The position numbers and the translations under genes are program-made. Below, one piece after another: positions 35,855 to 44,868 of a DNA stretch of 64,000 nucleotides; position 1 is the first letter of the stretch; each line of letters begins with the position of its first letter. This DNA comes from Candidatus Delongbacteria bacterium (lineage in GTDB: Bacteria; UBA4055): NCBI GenBank assembly GCA_016937995.1, contig JAFGVM010000057.1:17526-81525 (forward strand), read 5' to 3'. Below the pieces are notes generated by a model, which did not search any database, was not told the DNA's origin, and worked only from the letters and a program-made list of their open reading frames with translations.

Positions 35855-37093
35855 TTATTCAAAGATGTCGGTTATCCCGACTGCTTTTATATAGGATTTA
35901 AGATGAGATGCAGCTTCATTGATTTTTTGTATACAGGCAAATGAATTACATGCAATATATTTTACACCTTGCTGAGTATAGTTACCTAGAAATTTATCAG
36001 TGATATTTTTACGCGTATCGTAATTTTCAATGTTATACAACTCGGAAGCTCCGCAACATTTATCATCATTAAAGTGAATGATATTATCCTTATGAAAAAC
36101 AGAATCCACAGTAGAAACGATCAGATCTTTTATATTCTGCTCCTTATAAGTTCTGAGCATTGCATGTGTTGAAATTTTCTCAGAGAATCTGGGACTCAGA
36201 GGAATATTTTCTTTTCTTATAAACTCGATGGAATTCATCACAGGGATCTTAAAATTTCCGACTTCAAGAAAATTACGGTATTGATTGTTAAGCATTTCCG
36301 TACAATTTGAGCATTGGGTTATTATAGCCGAAACATCTTTTAAATTGTTGAAAATATTCAAATTTTTAAGAGCATTATTTTTAGCCAGTTTTATTGATCC
36401 ATTATCCAGCAAAGGTGAACCGCAACAAACCTGATTTTCAGGGATTAGAACTTCAATTCCATTTCTCCTCAGGATACCGATCAAATGATCTGAAGTCTCG
36501 GGATAATTAAAATTTCCACCACATCCAAGGAACAAAGCAACTCTTTTTTTCTGTTCTCCTACAAGCTCATGTCTATTATTCATATTGAAAAAGAACCTTT
36601 CAGGTAAAGGTGGTAGAATTGCGGAATTAGGTAACTTTAGAATGTTGTATACAAATTTTCCAATAAAATTACGTGTGTTCAAATCATTTTTATTTATAAC
36701 TTTTCTAAAATATCTTAAAATCTTATGGGATAAATTACTCAATGGTATGCTTGAGTTAAACAGATACTTCAGAAATGTTACCCTGAAGTATCTTGTTTTA
36801 CTTAGATTAATGTCAACTTTAGCAGCTGTTATCAGATCAGCATAATTAACATTTGCAGGACAGATTTCTACACATTTCCTGCAATTTAAACAGGCATACA
36901 TTTTACCGGAGAGATTTTTAGTGAAATTAAGTTCTTCCGAGATAAGTCCATGGATCAAACTTATTCTGCCTCTCGTCGAAGATGATTCTGTACCTTCTTC
37001 AAGAAAAACAGGGCAAACCGTCCTGCAGGTTCCGCAAAGAGTACAGATATCGGTCTCAGCAGAATACTTTTTTAAATATTTTAAATCCGCCAT
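35855..37093 (-). CDS. Fe-S oxidoreductase of the GlcF/LutA-like type
   Basis: 412 residues. Two N-terminal [4Fe-4S] sites: CTLCGTCRTVCPVF and CLNCRKCVEICPANV. Two CCG-type domains follow: FLGCGGNFNYP with VCCGSPLL, and FNDDKCCGASELY. This is the glycolate oxidase iron-sulfur or LutA/HdrD-like layout, which passes electrons between a flavoprotein dehydrogenase and the quinone or thiol pool. It overlaps the start of lpxK by 13 bases and is the last gene of the hprK operon. The flavin partner is not in the window. Confidence 0.88.
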   Translation of the reverse strand: MADLKYLKKYSAETDICTLCGTCRTVCPVFLEEGTESSSTRGRISLIHGLISEELNFTKNLSGKMYACLNCRKCVEICPANVNYADLITAAKVDINLSKTRYFRVTFLKYLFNSSIPLSNLSHKILRYFRKVINKNDLNTRNFIGKFVYNILKLPNSAILPPLPERFFFNMNNRHELVGEQKKRVALFLGCGGNFNYPETSDHLIGILRRNGIEVLIPENQVCCGSPLLDNGSIKLAKNNALKNLNIFNNLKDVSAIITQCSNCTEMLNNQYRNFLEVGNFKIPVMNSIEFIRKENIPLSPRFSEKISTHAMLRTYKEQNIKDLIVSTVDSVFHKDNIIHFNDDKCCGASELYNIENYDTRKNITDKFLGNYTQQGVKYIACNSFACIQKINEAASHLKSYIKAVGITDIFE

Positions 37094-38136
37094 TCAGGTT
37101 TTTCCAGGTAAATATTTTCTAATATTGAAGTCTTATCAAGGGTTTCTGAATACAAATCTAGACTGATATCCAGATAAAATAACCTTTCGTTAGTTTGAAA
37201 TTCCTCAGGCAACTTAACAAAGTCCTTCAGAGTAGTTATAATATAATCAGCTCCAGTTTCCAGAATAGCATTAATGTCGTTTATTGAGTAATAGTGATGG
37301 TCTGAGAATGATCTTTTACCGGAAACTTTCATATTCTCGAAGGAAGAATAGAAATTATCAGGGTCACCTATGCCACAAAACAGATAAATATTTTTATCAT
37401 GAATGCTATCCAAAAGAATTTCTTGCTGATTATTTTTTATTCTATCAGCATTGACATAAGAGATCAAAACTTTTTTCCCGTACTTTTTCAGGTATTTCAA
37501 TTTCGGAATTAACTTTTTATCAAGAGAATTAACTTTTGAAAGAATTAAAATATCCGCGGAATTAAGTCTGAAAATAAAATCCCGTAAAATACCAAAGGGG
37601 AGAAGAAACTTATTGCCAAGAAACCTTCTTTCATCCACAAGAACTATATCGATGTCCTTCTTGATCTTCCTATGCTGGAATGCATCATCAAGAACAATAA
37701 ATTCCGGATCGAAATTCTCTATGGCAAAGTTTGATGCTGATACTCTGTCAGGATCACAAATTGTTGGAACACCGGTCGAAGAAGCTATAATTAAAGGTTC
37801 ATCTCCAGAATTAACTACATTTCCCAGAAGAGTTTTACCGTCATGAACAACGATCTGATCGCTGCTTTTCCTTTTATAACCCCTAGATACTACAACTGTC
37901 CTTTTACCAGCTTTTAACAACTCATGCACAAGACTGATAACAGTTGGGGTTTTCCCTGTACCTCCGACAGTAATATTTCCAACAGATATGATCTTTCCGG
38001 GAACTTTGTATGATCTGAATATTTTCAGTTCGTAAAGTGAGTGCCTTAAATAAACTGCGATAGAATACAACGTTGTAAATATCAAAAGTAAAGGAGATAG
38101 TAAAAAAAAGTATATTTTGTTTTTAAAAAGTCCCAT
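37081..38136 (-). CDS. lpxK: Tetraacyldisaccharide 4'-kinase
   Basis: 351 residues. It phosphorylates lipid A disaccharide at the 4' position on the inner membrane. KIISVGNITVGGTGKTPTVISL carries the P-loop, VVVSRGYKRKS the second conserved motif, and VLDDAFQHRKIKKDIDIVLVDERRFLGNKFLLPFGILRD the DDGFQH-type region. An N-terminal membrane helix (FFLLSPLLLIFTTLYSIAVYL) is present. Its presence indicates lipid A and an outer membrane. Confidence 0.94.
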   Translation of the reverse strand: MGLFKNKIYFFLLSPLLLIFTTLYSIAVYLRHSLYELKIFRSYKVPGKIISVGNITVGGTGKTPTVISLVHELLKAGKRTVVVSRGYKRKSSDQIVVHDGKTLLGNVVNSGDEPLIIASSTGVPTICDPDRVSASNFAIENFDPEFIVLDDAFQHRKIKKDIDIVLVDERRFLGNKFLLPFGILRDFIFRLNSADILILSKVNSLDKKLIPKLKYLKKYGKKVLISYVNADRIKNNQQEILLDSIHDKNIYLFCGIGDPDNFYSSFENMKVSGKRSFSDHHYYSINDINAILETGADYIITTLKDFVKLPEEFQTNERLFYLDISLDLYSETLDKTSILENIYLEKPEWRI

Positions 38137-38148
38137 AAGCTGTTAAAA

Positions 38149-38922
38149 TTATTTCAAAGTGTACCAGTCCAATTCTGCTACTATTGATCCAAAGAAAAGT
38201 TTTGTCTCCATTTTAGCAGGCATTTTTTTATCATCATCGGTCAACCATACCTGAACTTTTCCATCCTTTTTAAAAACACCGCCATCGGCCATTATAGGCT
38301 CTACCACTATACATTCGAATTTGCCTGCCTTTGTCTTGATCTTTTCCTTCCTCAGGACAAGAACTTTTATGTTATAGATCTTAGTATTATCAGTTGCAGG
38401 TATTAATATTTCCTGCCCAAGTTTCAGATCCTGCATTCTTACAAAGAATAGAGATGAAAGTGCATCTATTACATTTGGAGGGATCTTAATTTCTTTTCTT
38501 TTATTTTTTTTCCCTTTTCGAACTCTGAAATAATTCGCAGTGTGATTTTCCTGATCATAATCAATTTCAATGTCAACGTGGTAAGATCCTTCCCTTAGGT
38601 GTTTTTCGAAACGCACTGATCTAAGTGAGTCTTTATCGAAGTATGATCTTGTCCAGTCTCGGACCTTGTATATCCAGTTGAACGCATCTCTTGATTTTGC
38701 AGTTGTTTTAAAAATGAAACAATCGTTACCTTTGTAATGTTTATTTTCTCTTACTTCAATGGTCGCATAACCTGCAAGCATGAAACCGTAATTTACCTCA
38801 AAATGAAGATATTCACCATTTTGAAAAGGAAAGGTTCTCACCTTTAAAGAATCATCTTTTACCTGAGAATAAGCCCCGGTAAGATAAATAATAAGAAATA
38901 TGTAGATTGATTTTTTTATCAT
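38149..38922 (-). CDS. DUF3108-domain exported protein
   Basis: 257 residues. Signal peptide MIKKSIYIFLIIYLTGAYS. The beta-rich body has FPFQNGEYLHFEVNYGFMLAGYATIEV, FKTTAKSRDAFNWIYKVRDWTRSYFD and KAGKFECIVVEPIM, matching DUF3108 proteins of unknown role. Position between EIIA and lpxK (gaps 5 and 12 bases) suggests an envelope function. No catalytic residues can be named. Confidence 0.82.
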   Translation of the reverse strand: MIKKSIYIFLIIYLTGAYSQVKDDSLKVRTFPFQNGEYLHFEVNYGFMLAGYATIEVRENKHYKGNDCFIFKTTAKSRDAFNWIYKVRDWTRSYFDKDSLRSVRFEKHLREGSYHVDIEIDYDQENHTANYFRVRKGKKNKRKEIKIPPNVIDALSSLFFVRMQDLKLGQEILIPATDNTKIYNIKVLVLRKEKIKTKAGKFECIVVEPIMADGGVFKKDGKVQVWLTDDDKKMPAKMETKLFFGSIVAELDWYTLK

Positions 38923-38927
38923 AGGTT

Positions 38928-39314
38928 TTATGAGATAATGGCCCTATTCCCGTCAGTTTTGATTACTTCAGCAAGTTCTTTTCCTGAATAATTGTTTCTT
39001 TTAGTCAGGAATGAAAGGATCATGGAAATATTAATACCTGAAACTGTAACGATCCTGTCACTGGATGAAGAAACCTTTCTTGATGCAATAAAACAACTTC
39101 CTCCAGGAAAATCAGTTGCGAGAATGTAAAAACTGTCAGGATCAGATTTTGTTATATCCTCGATCATCTTAATTATATCTTGAAGGGAGAGGTCCTTATT
39201 AGATATTGTGGAAATAAATTCAGGTGAAAAATTCCCGACGATCTTTTTTGCAATATTTAACAATTCTTTCCCGAGTTCACCGTGGGATATTATGATCATT
39301 TTATTCATAATCAT
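38928..39314 (-). CDS. Mannose-type PTS EIIA domain protein
   Basis: 128 residues, a single EIIA(Man) domain. MIIISHGELGKELLNIAKKI includes the phosphorylated His, and DSFYILATDFPGGSCFIASRKV covers the ADxxGGTP region, here altered to TDFPGGSC. No EIIB, EIIC or EIID follows. With HprK upstream (14-base overlap) this is the regulatory, non-transport PTS arrangement. Starts at 39314, 39308 or 39299 are all possible. Confidence 0.85.
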   Translation of the reverse strand: MIMNKMIIISHGELGKELLNIAKKIVGNFSPEFISTISNKDLSLQDIIKMIEDITKSDPDSFYILATDFPGGSCFIASRKVSSSSDRIVTVSGINISMILSFLTKRNNYSGKELAEVIKTDGNRAIIS

Positions 39315-40275
39315 TACTTAAGTAAGAGTTTAATTTTTTCTGTTTTTTCATTTTATTGATAAGAAGTTTATTGAATTCTTTAGCAGCATTGTAACCATAT
39401 ACTTTCAGGTGAAGGTTCAAAGCTATGGTTTCAGCAATAACAGTTATGTTCTTACCTGGATAAATAGGTAATTTGATCCTTGGTATATCAACACCGAGTA
39501 TTTTTATGCTGTTGTCATTTTCTCCGACCCTTTCATAATTTTCATTTGCTTTCCAGTCTTCAAGAAGTATCACCATCTCGACTCTTTTTTGTATCCTGAT
39601 CGCTCTTGTTCCGAAAATCTCTTTAACATTCAGTATACCAATTCCACGGATCTCCATGAACGGGGTGTAATCTCCATGATTTCTGCCGATCAGTACCTGC
39701 TCACCCCGTTTTGTTATAGTTACGACGTCATCCGCTACAAGTCTGTGTCCTCTCTCTACAAGGTCAAGGGCTATCTCACTTTTTCCTATACTGCTTCGAC
39801 CCATGATAAGCAGACCGGTACCGTACACATCGACAAGAGTGCCATGAATTTGTGTTGAAGGAGCAAATCTATTATCTAAAAATTCGATGGTTTTGTGGTA
39901 AAGGGAGTGAAAATATATTGCTGTTTTGAAAAGAGGGATATTATTTTTTTCACACATTTTTACGAATTCAGGATGTATCCTTTTTTTCCCCTGACAGATT
40001 ATTCCCGGAATATCAAACGTACAGAACTTTTCTATATTTTTTGTATCGTTCTTTTTAATTCTTTCATTGATGTAATTTACCTCTGTCGGGGCAAAGACCT
40101 GTAAATATTCAAATTTGAATCCTTTGAAGTATCCTGTTAAAGCAAGACCAGGTTTGTTCAATCCGCTTTTAGTGATCTTTTTATCAGTCCCGAGAATATT
40201 TTTTATCATCGGGATCAGTTTTAGAGTGGTCTTAGTATTTTCATAAAAACATTTTACAGATATGGATTTTTGCAT
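39301..40275 (-). CDS. hprK: HPr kinase/phosphorylase
   Basis: 324 residues. It phosphorylates HPr on serine. The P-loop is LLIMGRSSIGKSEIALDLVERGHRLVADDVV (family GxSGIGKSE), and EIRGIGILNVKEIFG is the K3-type motif; AETIALNLHLKVYGYNAA closes the C-terminal domain. Only the small change to GRSSIGKSE is unusual, and lysine and serine are retained. GAGG lies six bases before the ATG. First gene of hprK-EIIA-DUF3108-lpxK-FeS. Confidence 0.94.
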   Translation of the reverse strand: MQKSISVKCFYENTKTTLKLIPMIKNILGTDKKITKSGLNKPGLALTGYFKGFKFEYLQVFAPTEVNYINERIKKNDTKNIEKFCTFDIPGIICQGKKRIHPEFVKMCEKNNIPLFKTAIYFHSLYHKTIEFLDNRFAPSTQIHGTLVDVYGTGLLIMGRSSIGKSEIALDLVERGHRLVADDVVTITKRGEQVLIGRNHGDYTPFMEIRGIGILNVKEIFGTRAIRIQKRVEMVILLEDWKANENYERVGENDNSIKILGVDIPRIKLPIYPGKNITVIAETIALNLHLKVYGYNAAKEFNKLLINKMKKQKKLNSYLSNDYE

Positions 40276-40300
40276 AATAAACCTCAGAATTTATTATTTC

Positions 40301-40423
40301 CAGACTGTTGAAAAGCTTCGCATATCTTCATCCCAATCATATTTCTTTTCATGTCGCTTGGGTCATACAAGCTCAATTAAGAAATAAATTTGCTCTTTGA
40401 TCTGCTTGTTTTTGAACAGTCTG
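40301..40423. repeat. Long inverted-repeat element between hprK and folE
   Basis: CAGACTGTT at 40301-40309 and AACAGTCTG at 40415-40423 are exact inverted ends. Inside is CTTG-GGTCATA-CAAG flanked by TTTCTTTTC and AATTAAGAA, resembling the elements at 49557 and 59850. The rest of the 40276-40582 gap is the hprK ribosome site and an AT-rich folE leader with no clear promoter. Confidence 0.6.
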
Positions 40424-40582
40424 TGCTCATTTTGACAAACTCGATGCAATATGTCGAACACTGTCCTTATAAATTTAAGTAACATTCAGTAGTATAACAA
40501 TAAAAATATATTGGGTAAACGGATCATTTTGTATTATCTTACGGGTTGTATTTGGTTTAATAATGAATGTGAGAAATATATC

Positions 40583-41146
40583 ATGCCTGAAACGACTAAT
40601 AAACTTAAAGATCATTTTAAAGGAATTCTTTCTGATATCGGTGAAGATCTGAACAGGGACGGATTACGGACAACTCCAGAGAGAGCGGCCAAAGCTTTCA
40701 GATTCCTTACGAAAGGATACTCTGAAGATATTGATAAAGTTGTAAATGGAGCTATTTTTGAAACTTCAAACGATGATATGGTGATCGTAAAGGATATTGA
40801 ACTTTATTCTCTTTGCGAACATCATTTGCTCCCGTTCATAGGTAAATGTCATGTCGCATACATACCGAATGGTAAAGTCCTTGGATTATCTAAAGTCGCA
40901 AGGATCGTTGACGTATTTTCAAGAAGGCTTCAAATACAGGAAAATCTTGTAAGGCAGATCGCTGAAACTATCCTGAAATATACAGATGCAGAGGGTGTAG
41001 GTGTTGTAATTGAAGCTCAACATTTATGCATGATGATGAGAGGTGTTGAGAAGCAAAATTCTGTCATGACAACTTCGTGTATGCTGGGTTCGTTCAGGGA
41101 CGAAAATGCTACACGATCAGAGTTTCTAAGCCTGATAGGAAAATGA
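40583..41146 (+). CDS. folE: GTP cyclohydrolase I
   Basis: 187 residues from the ATG at 40583; a GAGA-type site is upstream, and the in-frame extension to 40511 does not match the family. It converts GTP to dihydroneopterin triphosphate, entry to folate synthesis. [47 protein letters not shown] (zinc Cys and His) and [22 protein letters not shown] with the second zinc Cys are intact. It begins a folate group with the SDR and folB that follow. Confidence 0.96.
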   Translation: MPETTNKLKDHFKGILSDIGEDLNRDGLRTTPERAAKAFRFLTKGYSEDIDKVVNGAIFETSNDDMVIVKDIELYSLCEHHLLPFIGKCHVAYIPNGKVLGLSKVARIVDVFSRRLQIQENLVRQIAETILKYTDAEGVGVVIEAQHLCMMMRGVEKQNSVMTTSCMLGSFRDENATRSEFLSLIGK

Positions 41147-41148
41147 TG

Positions 41149-41300
41149 AATATTCAATAATCAACACGGAATGTTCAATATCCAAGGGAAACTGTAGGGG
41201 ACGATTTCTTTTCGTCCCCAAACATCCCGTAAAGACGTGATTTATCACGTCTCGTATAAAAAAAATAGATTGCCACGGATTATAAATAATCCTCGCAATG
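41149..41300. repeat. Repeat mosaic between folE and folM-like gene
   Basis: It contains the CAACACGGAAT core (41149-41184), GGGGACGA/TCGTCCCC (41197-41219), AGACGTGA/TCACGTCT (41233-41252) and a palindromic ATTGC-GGATTAT/ATAATCC-GCAAT unit (41269-41299). No gene. Confidence 0.75.
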
Positions 41301-41313
41301 ACAAAGGAAAGTA

Positions 41314-42030
41314 ATGAATAAAGCAGCGTTAATAACCGGTGCAGCAAAAAGAATCGGAGCACAAATTGCTATTGAACTGGCAAGATCTGGATATGATATT
41401 GCTCTGCATTATAATTCATCCGAGCAAGATGCTCTACAAACCCAGAAAACAATTCTTGAAAATGGAGTTCAATGCAGTCTGTTCAAAGGTGACTTAGGAG
41501 ATAAAATCTACTTGTCAGAGTTGATCAAAGTTGCCTATTCTACTTTCCCTAATTTATCAGTATTGGTAAATAACGCATCCATATTCAAAAGAGCATCTAT
41601 TACGGATACTAAATTTGAAATGTTTGAAGAACTTATAGATGTTAATCTCAAAGCACCTTATTTTCTGATCAAAGAATTTTCATCAATGTGCGGTTCAGGC
41701 AATGTTGTAAATATCCTGGACACAAAGATAACAAAGAGTCAAAATGTTTATGCTGCGTATATCTTGTCAAGAAAATCTTTGGCATATCTGACAGAAATGG
41801 CAGCTGTTGAATTTGCACCCGGTATAAGAGTAAACGGAATTTGTCCCGGCCTTATCCTGCCGGCTGTTAACGAAAGTAAAGAGTATGTTGAACGACTATC
41901 ACAAAAGAACCTGCTTAAGAGAAAAGGATCTCCTGAAAATATTACTTCTACAGTGAAATTTATTCTCGAGAATGATTTTCTGACCGGAGAGATCATTAAG
42001 GTAGATGGAGGAGAGAACTTGATATGGTAA
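41314..42030 (+). CDS. SDR-family pteridine (dihydromonapterin/dihydrofolate) reductase-like
   Basis: 238 residues. LITGAAKRIGAQIAIELARSGY contains the TGxxxRIG cofactor loop of pteridine reductases (FolM/PTR1) rather than the common TGxxxGIG. LSVLVNNASIF, the YAAYILSRKSLAYLTEMAAVEFAP region (catalytic Tyr, then Ser-Arg-Lys) and GLILPAVNESKE follow. Between folE and folB, it probably reduces dihydrofolate or dihydromonapterin with NADPH, perhaps replacing FolA. Confidence 0.82.
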   Translation: MNKAALITGAAKRIGAQIAIELARSGYDIALHYNSSEQDALQTQKTILENGVQCSLFKGDLGDKIYLSELIKVAYSTFPNLSVLVNNASIFKRASITDTKFEMFEELIDVNLKAPYFLIKEFSSMCGSGNVVNILDTKITKSQNVYAAYILSRKSLAYLTEMAAVEFAPGIRVNGICPGLILPAVNESKEYVERLSQKNLLKRKGSPENITSTVKFILENDFLTGEIIKVDGGENLIW

Positions 42031-42365
42031 TATCAATCAAGAATATCAAAGCTGATGTAATTGTTGGAACTTTGGATCAGGAGAGAATGTACCCTCAAAC
42101 GATCGAATTGGATATTGAATTTGAATATGATGCAGGTAAGGCAGCAGAAACAGATGATTTTAATTATGCCGTAGATTATAAGGAATTAACAGATGAAATC
42201 CTTGAATATCTTAAAGGAACTAAGTTTTATCTGATAGAAACTTTAGTGAGCAGGATCACAGAAAAGCTGAAGAACAAAGAACATATTACTTCAGGAAAAG
42301 TAATCTTACGAAAACCTAAAGCATTGAATTGTGCTGAATATGTAAGTGTTGAAGGAACATTTTAG
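42024..42365 (+). CDS. folB: Dihydroneopterin aldolase
   Basis: 113 residues. It cleaves dihydroneopterin to hydroxymethyl-dihydropterin and glycolaldehyde. IKNIKADVIVGTLDQERMYPQTIELDIEFEYD, FNYAVDYKELTDEI and YLIETLVSRITEKL follow the family pattern with the catalytic-area VGTLDQER and the final KPKAL. It overlaps the SDR gene by seven bases. Confidence 0.92.
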   Translation: MVISIKNIKADVIVGTLDQERMYPQTIELDIEFEYDAGKAAETDDFNYAVDYKELTDEILEYLKGTKFYLIETLVSRITEKLKNKEHITSGKVILRKPKALNCAEYVSVEGTF

Positions 42366-42433
42366 TGTTTGTTAGTTATAAGTAAATAGCTTATATTGTC
42401 GCAAATTTAGAATTAAGTAAAAGGAGATAAAAA

Positions 42434-43063
42434 ATGAAGAAATTAACTATGATGATATTTCTGTTGGCAATGGTGTCAATGTATTCTCAGGGTAAAATTG
42501 GAGCAATAAAAGCGGGAATGTTCTTTCCGGGAGCTTGTGAAGGTGGATTTGATCTAGGTATTGAATATGGATTACATATAGATACAAATCTGGATGTGTC
42601 AGTTGAAATGGACTGGTTTAAAAAAGATTTCGAAGATAAAGAGATCAAGGATGAATATGAAAATGTTCCGGGTTTAACAGCAACCGATCTAAGGACCCTA
42701 AGTGAAACAACGATTTATGATTTCCCTGTCCTGGTTATGGTTACTGCGAAATTTCCAATTAATTTTAACTATAAATGGTTTGCAACAGGTGGATTAGGAG
42801 CTGAAATGCTCTACGCTTCTTATACAACTTTTGATGATGATGATAAATCAGAGCTTGCTTTCGATTTTAACTGGCGACTGGGTGGTGGTATGATTTATAA
42901 CCTTGGTGAAAGATCTGAAGTTTTGGCAGAAGTTGGATACCATTATTCAAAACCAAGCTATGAGTATGAAGATGATTATGCCGGTACTACATATACTTTT
43001 AAAAGAGAATATGACATGAGTGGTATCTTCGGCAGAATGGGTGTAAGGTTTTTCTTTAACTAA
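42434..43063 (+). CDS. Outer-membrane beta-barrel protein
   Basis: 209 residues. Signal peptide MKKLTMMIFLLAMVSMYSQ. Alternating-strand pattern through MFFPGACEGGFDLGIEYGLHIDTNLDVSVEMDWF and ends IFGRMGVRFFFN with a terminal aromatic residue, typical of OmpA/OmpW-like small barrels. Role unknown. A GGAG ribosome site precedes the ATG. It lies 26 bases before metK. Confidence 0.78.
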   Translation: MKKLTMMIFLLAMVSMYSQGKIGAIKAGMFFPGACEGGFDLGIEYGLHIDTNLDVSVEMDWFKKDFEDKEIKDEYENVPGLTATDLRTLSETTIYDFPVLVMVTAKFPINFNYKWFATGGLGAEMLYASYTTFDDDDKSELAFDFNWRLGGGMIYNLGERSEVLAEVGYHYSKPSYEYEDDYAGTTYTFKREYDMSGIFGRMGVRFFFN

Positions 43064-43088
43064 CGAAGAATAATAAGGATGTGATTTT

Positions 43089-44216
43089 ATGAAATATGGT
43101 AATTTTTTGTTTTCAAGTGAATCGGTAACAGAAGGTCATCCTGATAAGATAGCTGACCAGATTTCTGATGCTATTCTTGATGCAGCATTAAGAGATGACC
43201 CTATGAGCAGGGTCGCGATAGAAACTTTCGTAACTACCGGACTGGTTGTAGTAGGTGGGGAAATGACTACTAAAACATATATAGATATACCTACAACAGT
43301 CAGAAATACGATCAAAGAGATCGGTTACGATGATTCCAGAATGGGTTTTGATTATAATACTTGCGGTGTAATTTCCACAATAGATCAGCAAAGTCCGGAT
43401 ATTGCTCTCGGAGTTGACAGGGATGGAGCAGGTGATCAGGGTTTAATGTTCGGGTTCGCTTGTAACGAAACCCCGGAGTATATGCCACTACCGATCGTTC
43501 TTGCTCACAAACTTACTAAGAAGCTGTCTCAATGCAGAAAAGAAGGTAATCTGGAATTCTTAAGGCCTGATGGAAAGTCTCAGGTATCAGTTGACTATAA
43601 AGACTGGAAACCTGAATCAATAAATACAGTTGTAGTATCAACTCAACATTCAGATACGATCAGTCATTCAGATCTTAGCTCAAAGGTAAAAAAACACGTT
43701 ATCGAACCGGTTATTTCAGAGATGTTCGAAACACATGACTATAAAACCTATATCAATCCAACAGGACATTTTGTTATTGGTGGTCCTATGGGTGATGCCG
43801 GACTTACCGGTAGAAAGATCATTGTCGATACATACGGAGGTTATGCAAGACACGGTGGAGGTGCTTTTAGCGGAAAAGATGCTACAAAGGTTGACAGATC
43901 AGCTGCTTATATGGCACGATATATTGCAAAAAATATTGTAGCGTCAGGACTCGCAGAAAAACTTGAGATACAACTTGCTTATGCAATTGGTGTAGCAGAA
44001 CCAGTTTCAATAATGGCTGAAACTTTCAGGACAGGAAAGGTTAGCGGTGAGGATATCGTAAAGCTGATCAGAAAGCATTTTGACCTTACACCGAAAGGTA
44101 TTATTAAGAAATTAGACTTAAGAAAACCTGTGTTCAAAGAAACAGCTGCTTATGGTCATTTTGGAAGGGATCAGTTCAGTTGGGAAAAACTTGATATGGT
44201 GGATAAACTGGCATAG
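43089..44216 (+). CDS. metK: S-adenosylmethionine synthetase
   Basis: 375 residues. It makes SAM from methionine and [26 protein letters not shown] (methionine and Mg site), [60 protein letters not shown] and the C-terminal AYGHFGR are all intact. Length normal. No riboswitch is seen upstream. Confidence 0.97.
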   Translation: MKYGNFLFSSESVTEGHPDKIADQISDAILDAALRDDPMSRVAIETFVTTGLVVVGGEMTTKTYIDIPTTVRNTIKEIGYDDSRMGFDYNTCGVISTIDQQSPDIALGVDRDGAGDQGLMFGFACNETPEYMPLPIVLAHKLTKKLSQCRKEGNLEFLRPDGKSQVSVDYKDWKPESINTVVVSTQHSDTISHSDLSSKVKKHVIEPVISEMFETHDYKTYINPTGHFVIGGPMGDAGLTGRKIIVDTYGGYARHGGGAFSGKDATKVDRSAAYMARYIAKNIVASGLAEKLEIQLAYAIGVAEPVSIMAETFRTGKVSGEDIVKLIRKHFDLTPKGIIKKLDLRKPVFKETAAYGHFGRDQFSWEKLDMVDKLA

Positions 44217-44218
44217 CA

Positions 44219-44285
44219 ATAATCAATGTCCAACACGGAATATCCAATTATGAAGGGATTTGTAAGGGCACAACAATTTGTGACC
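44219..44285. repeat. Copy of the CAACACGGAAT repeat
   Basis: AATCAATGTCCAACACGGAA then TATCCAATT at 44221-44249, followed by a degraded hairpin (GGGATTTGT...AATTTGTG). Same core as at 10552, 41149 and 56955. Confidence 0.65.
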
Positions 44286-44302
44286 GATACACATAAAAGA
44301 AC

Positions 44303-44845
44303 ATGAAAAAACTTTTTATAATAATATTACTTCTCAACTTTATAGCCTTATTTTCAGGTGAGTTCGACCTGTTCAAAGAAAAAAAGGCGCAGGATCAAAG
44401 TTTGTACAAGGACCTGAAACACAATAAAATAAGATTGTCCTATACTCTGTTCCCTGCAAGCTACAATAAAATTGGTTTTGCAGTAGAAGAATACATAACG
44501 AAAAGACTTGGTTTTATGATCGAAGCTGATTTTTCAGATGAAGGATCAACCATGAAGGAAAAAGCTGAGATAATAATTGCAGGATCTTACCGTCTTACAA
44601 AAAGAGTTAGAACTTGGGTCTTTCAGGGAAATTTAGGTCTTTCGTTCAATGATGATGTTGCTTATGATAATGGTATGAGCAAAGGATTCAGGACTAATCA
44701 TATGTACGGCAGATTTACAGTTGAATACTTATTCAAGAACGGATTAGGATTTGACTTTTCCATGGTTGGAAGAATGCCAATAGAATTTGATATTAATGAG
44801 GATATGTCACCTCAACATTCCATAGGAATACTTTTTAATTTCTAA
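44303..44845 (+). CDS. Small outer-membrane beta-barrel protein
   Basis: 180 residues. Signal peptide MKKLFIIILLLNFIALFSG. Strands such as KIRLSYTLFPASYNKIGFAVEEYIT, WVFQGNLGLSF and NGLGFDFSMVGRMPIEFD end in HSIGILFNF, an outer-membrane-type aromatic terminus. It lies 23 bases before the sulfatase-like gene and may share its operon. Family not recognised. Confidence 0.68.
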   Translation: MKKLFIIILLLNFIALFSGEFDLFKEKKAQDQSLYKDLKHNKIRLSYTLFPASYNKIGFAVEEYITKRLGFMIEADFSDEGSTMKEKAEIIIAGSYRLTKRVRTWVFQGNLGLSFNDDVAYDNGMSKGFRTNHMYGRFTVEYLFKNGLGFDFSMVGRMPIEFDINEDMSPQHSIGILFNF

Positions 44846-44868
44846 ATAACAAAACCGGCTGAACTAAA

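Noticed and set aside
35824..35943. 39-codon plus frame beginning ATGAAACTCAGAAAAA, like the start of the gene at 48441
   Set aside because: Lies antisense to the Fe-S gene end; similarity is limited to 16 bases. A gene remnant is possible but not supported.
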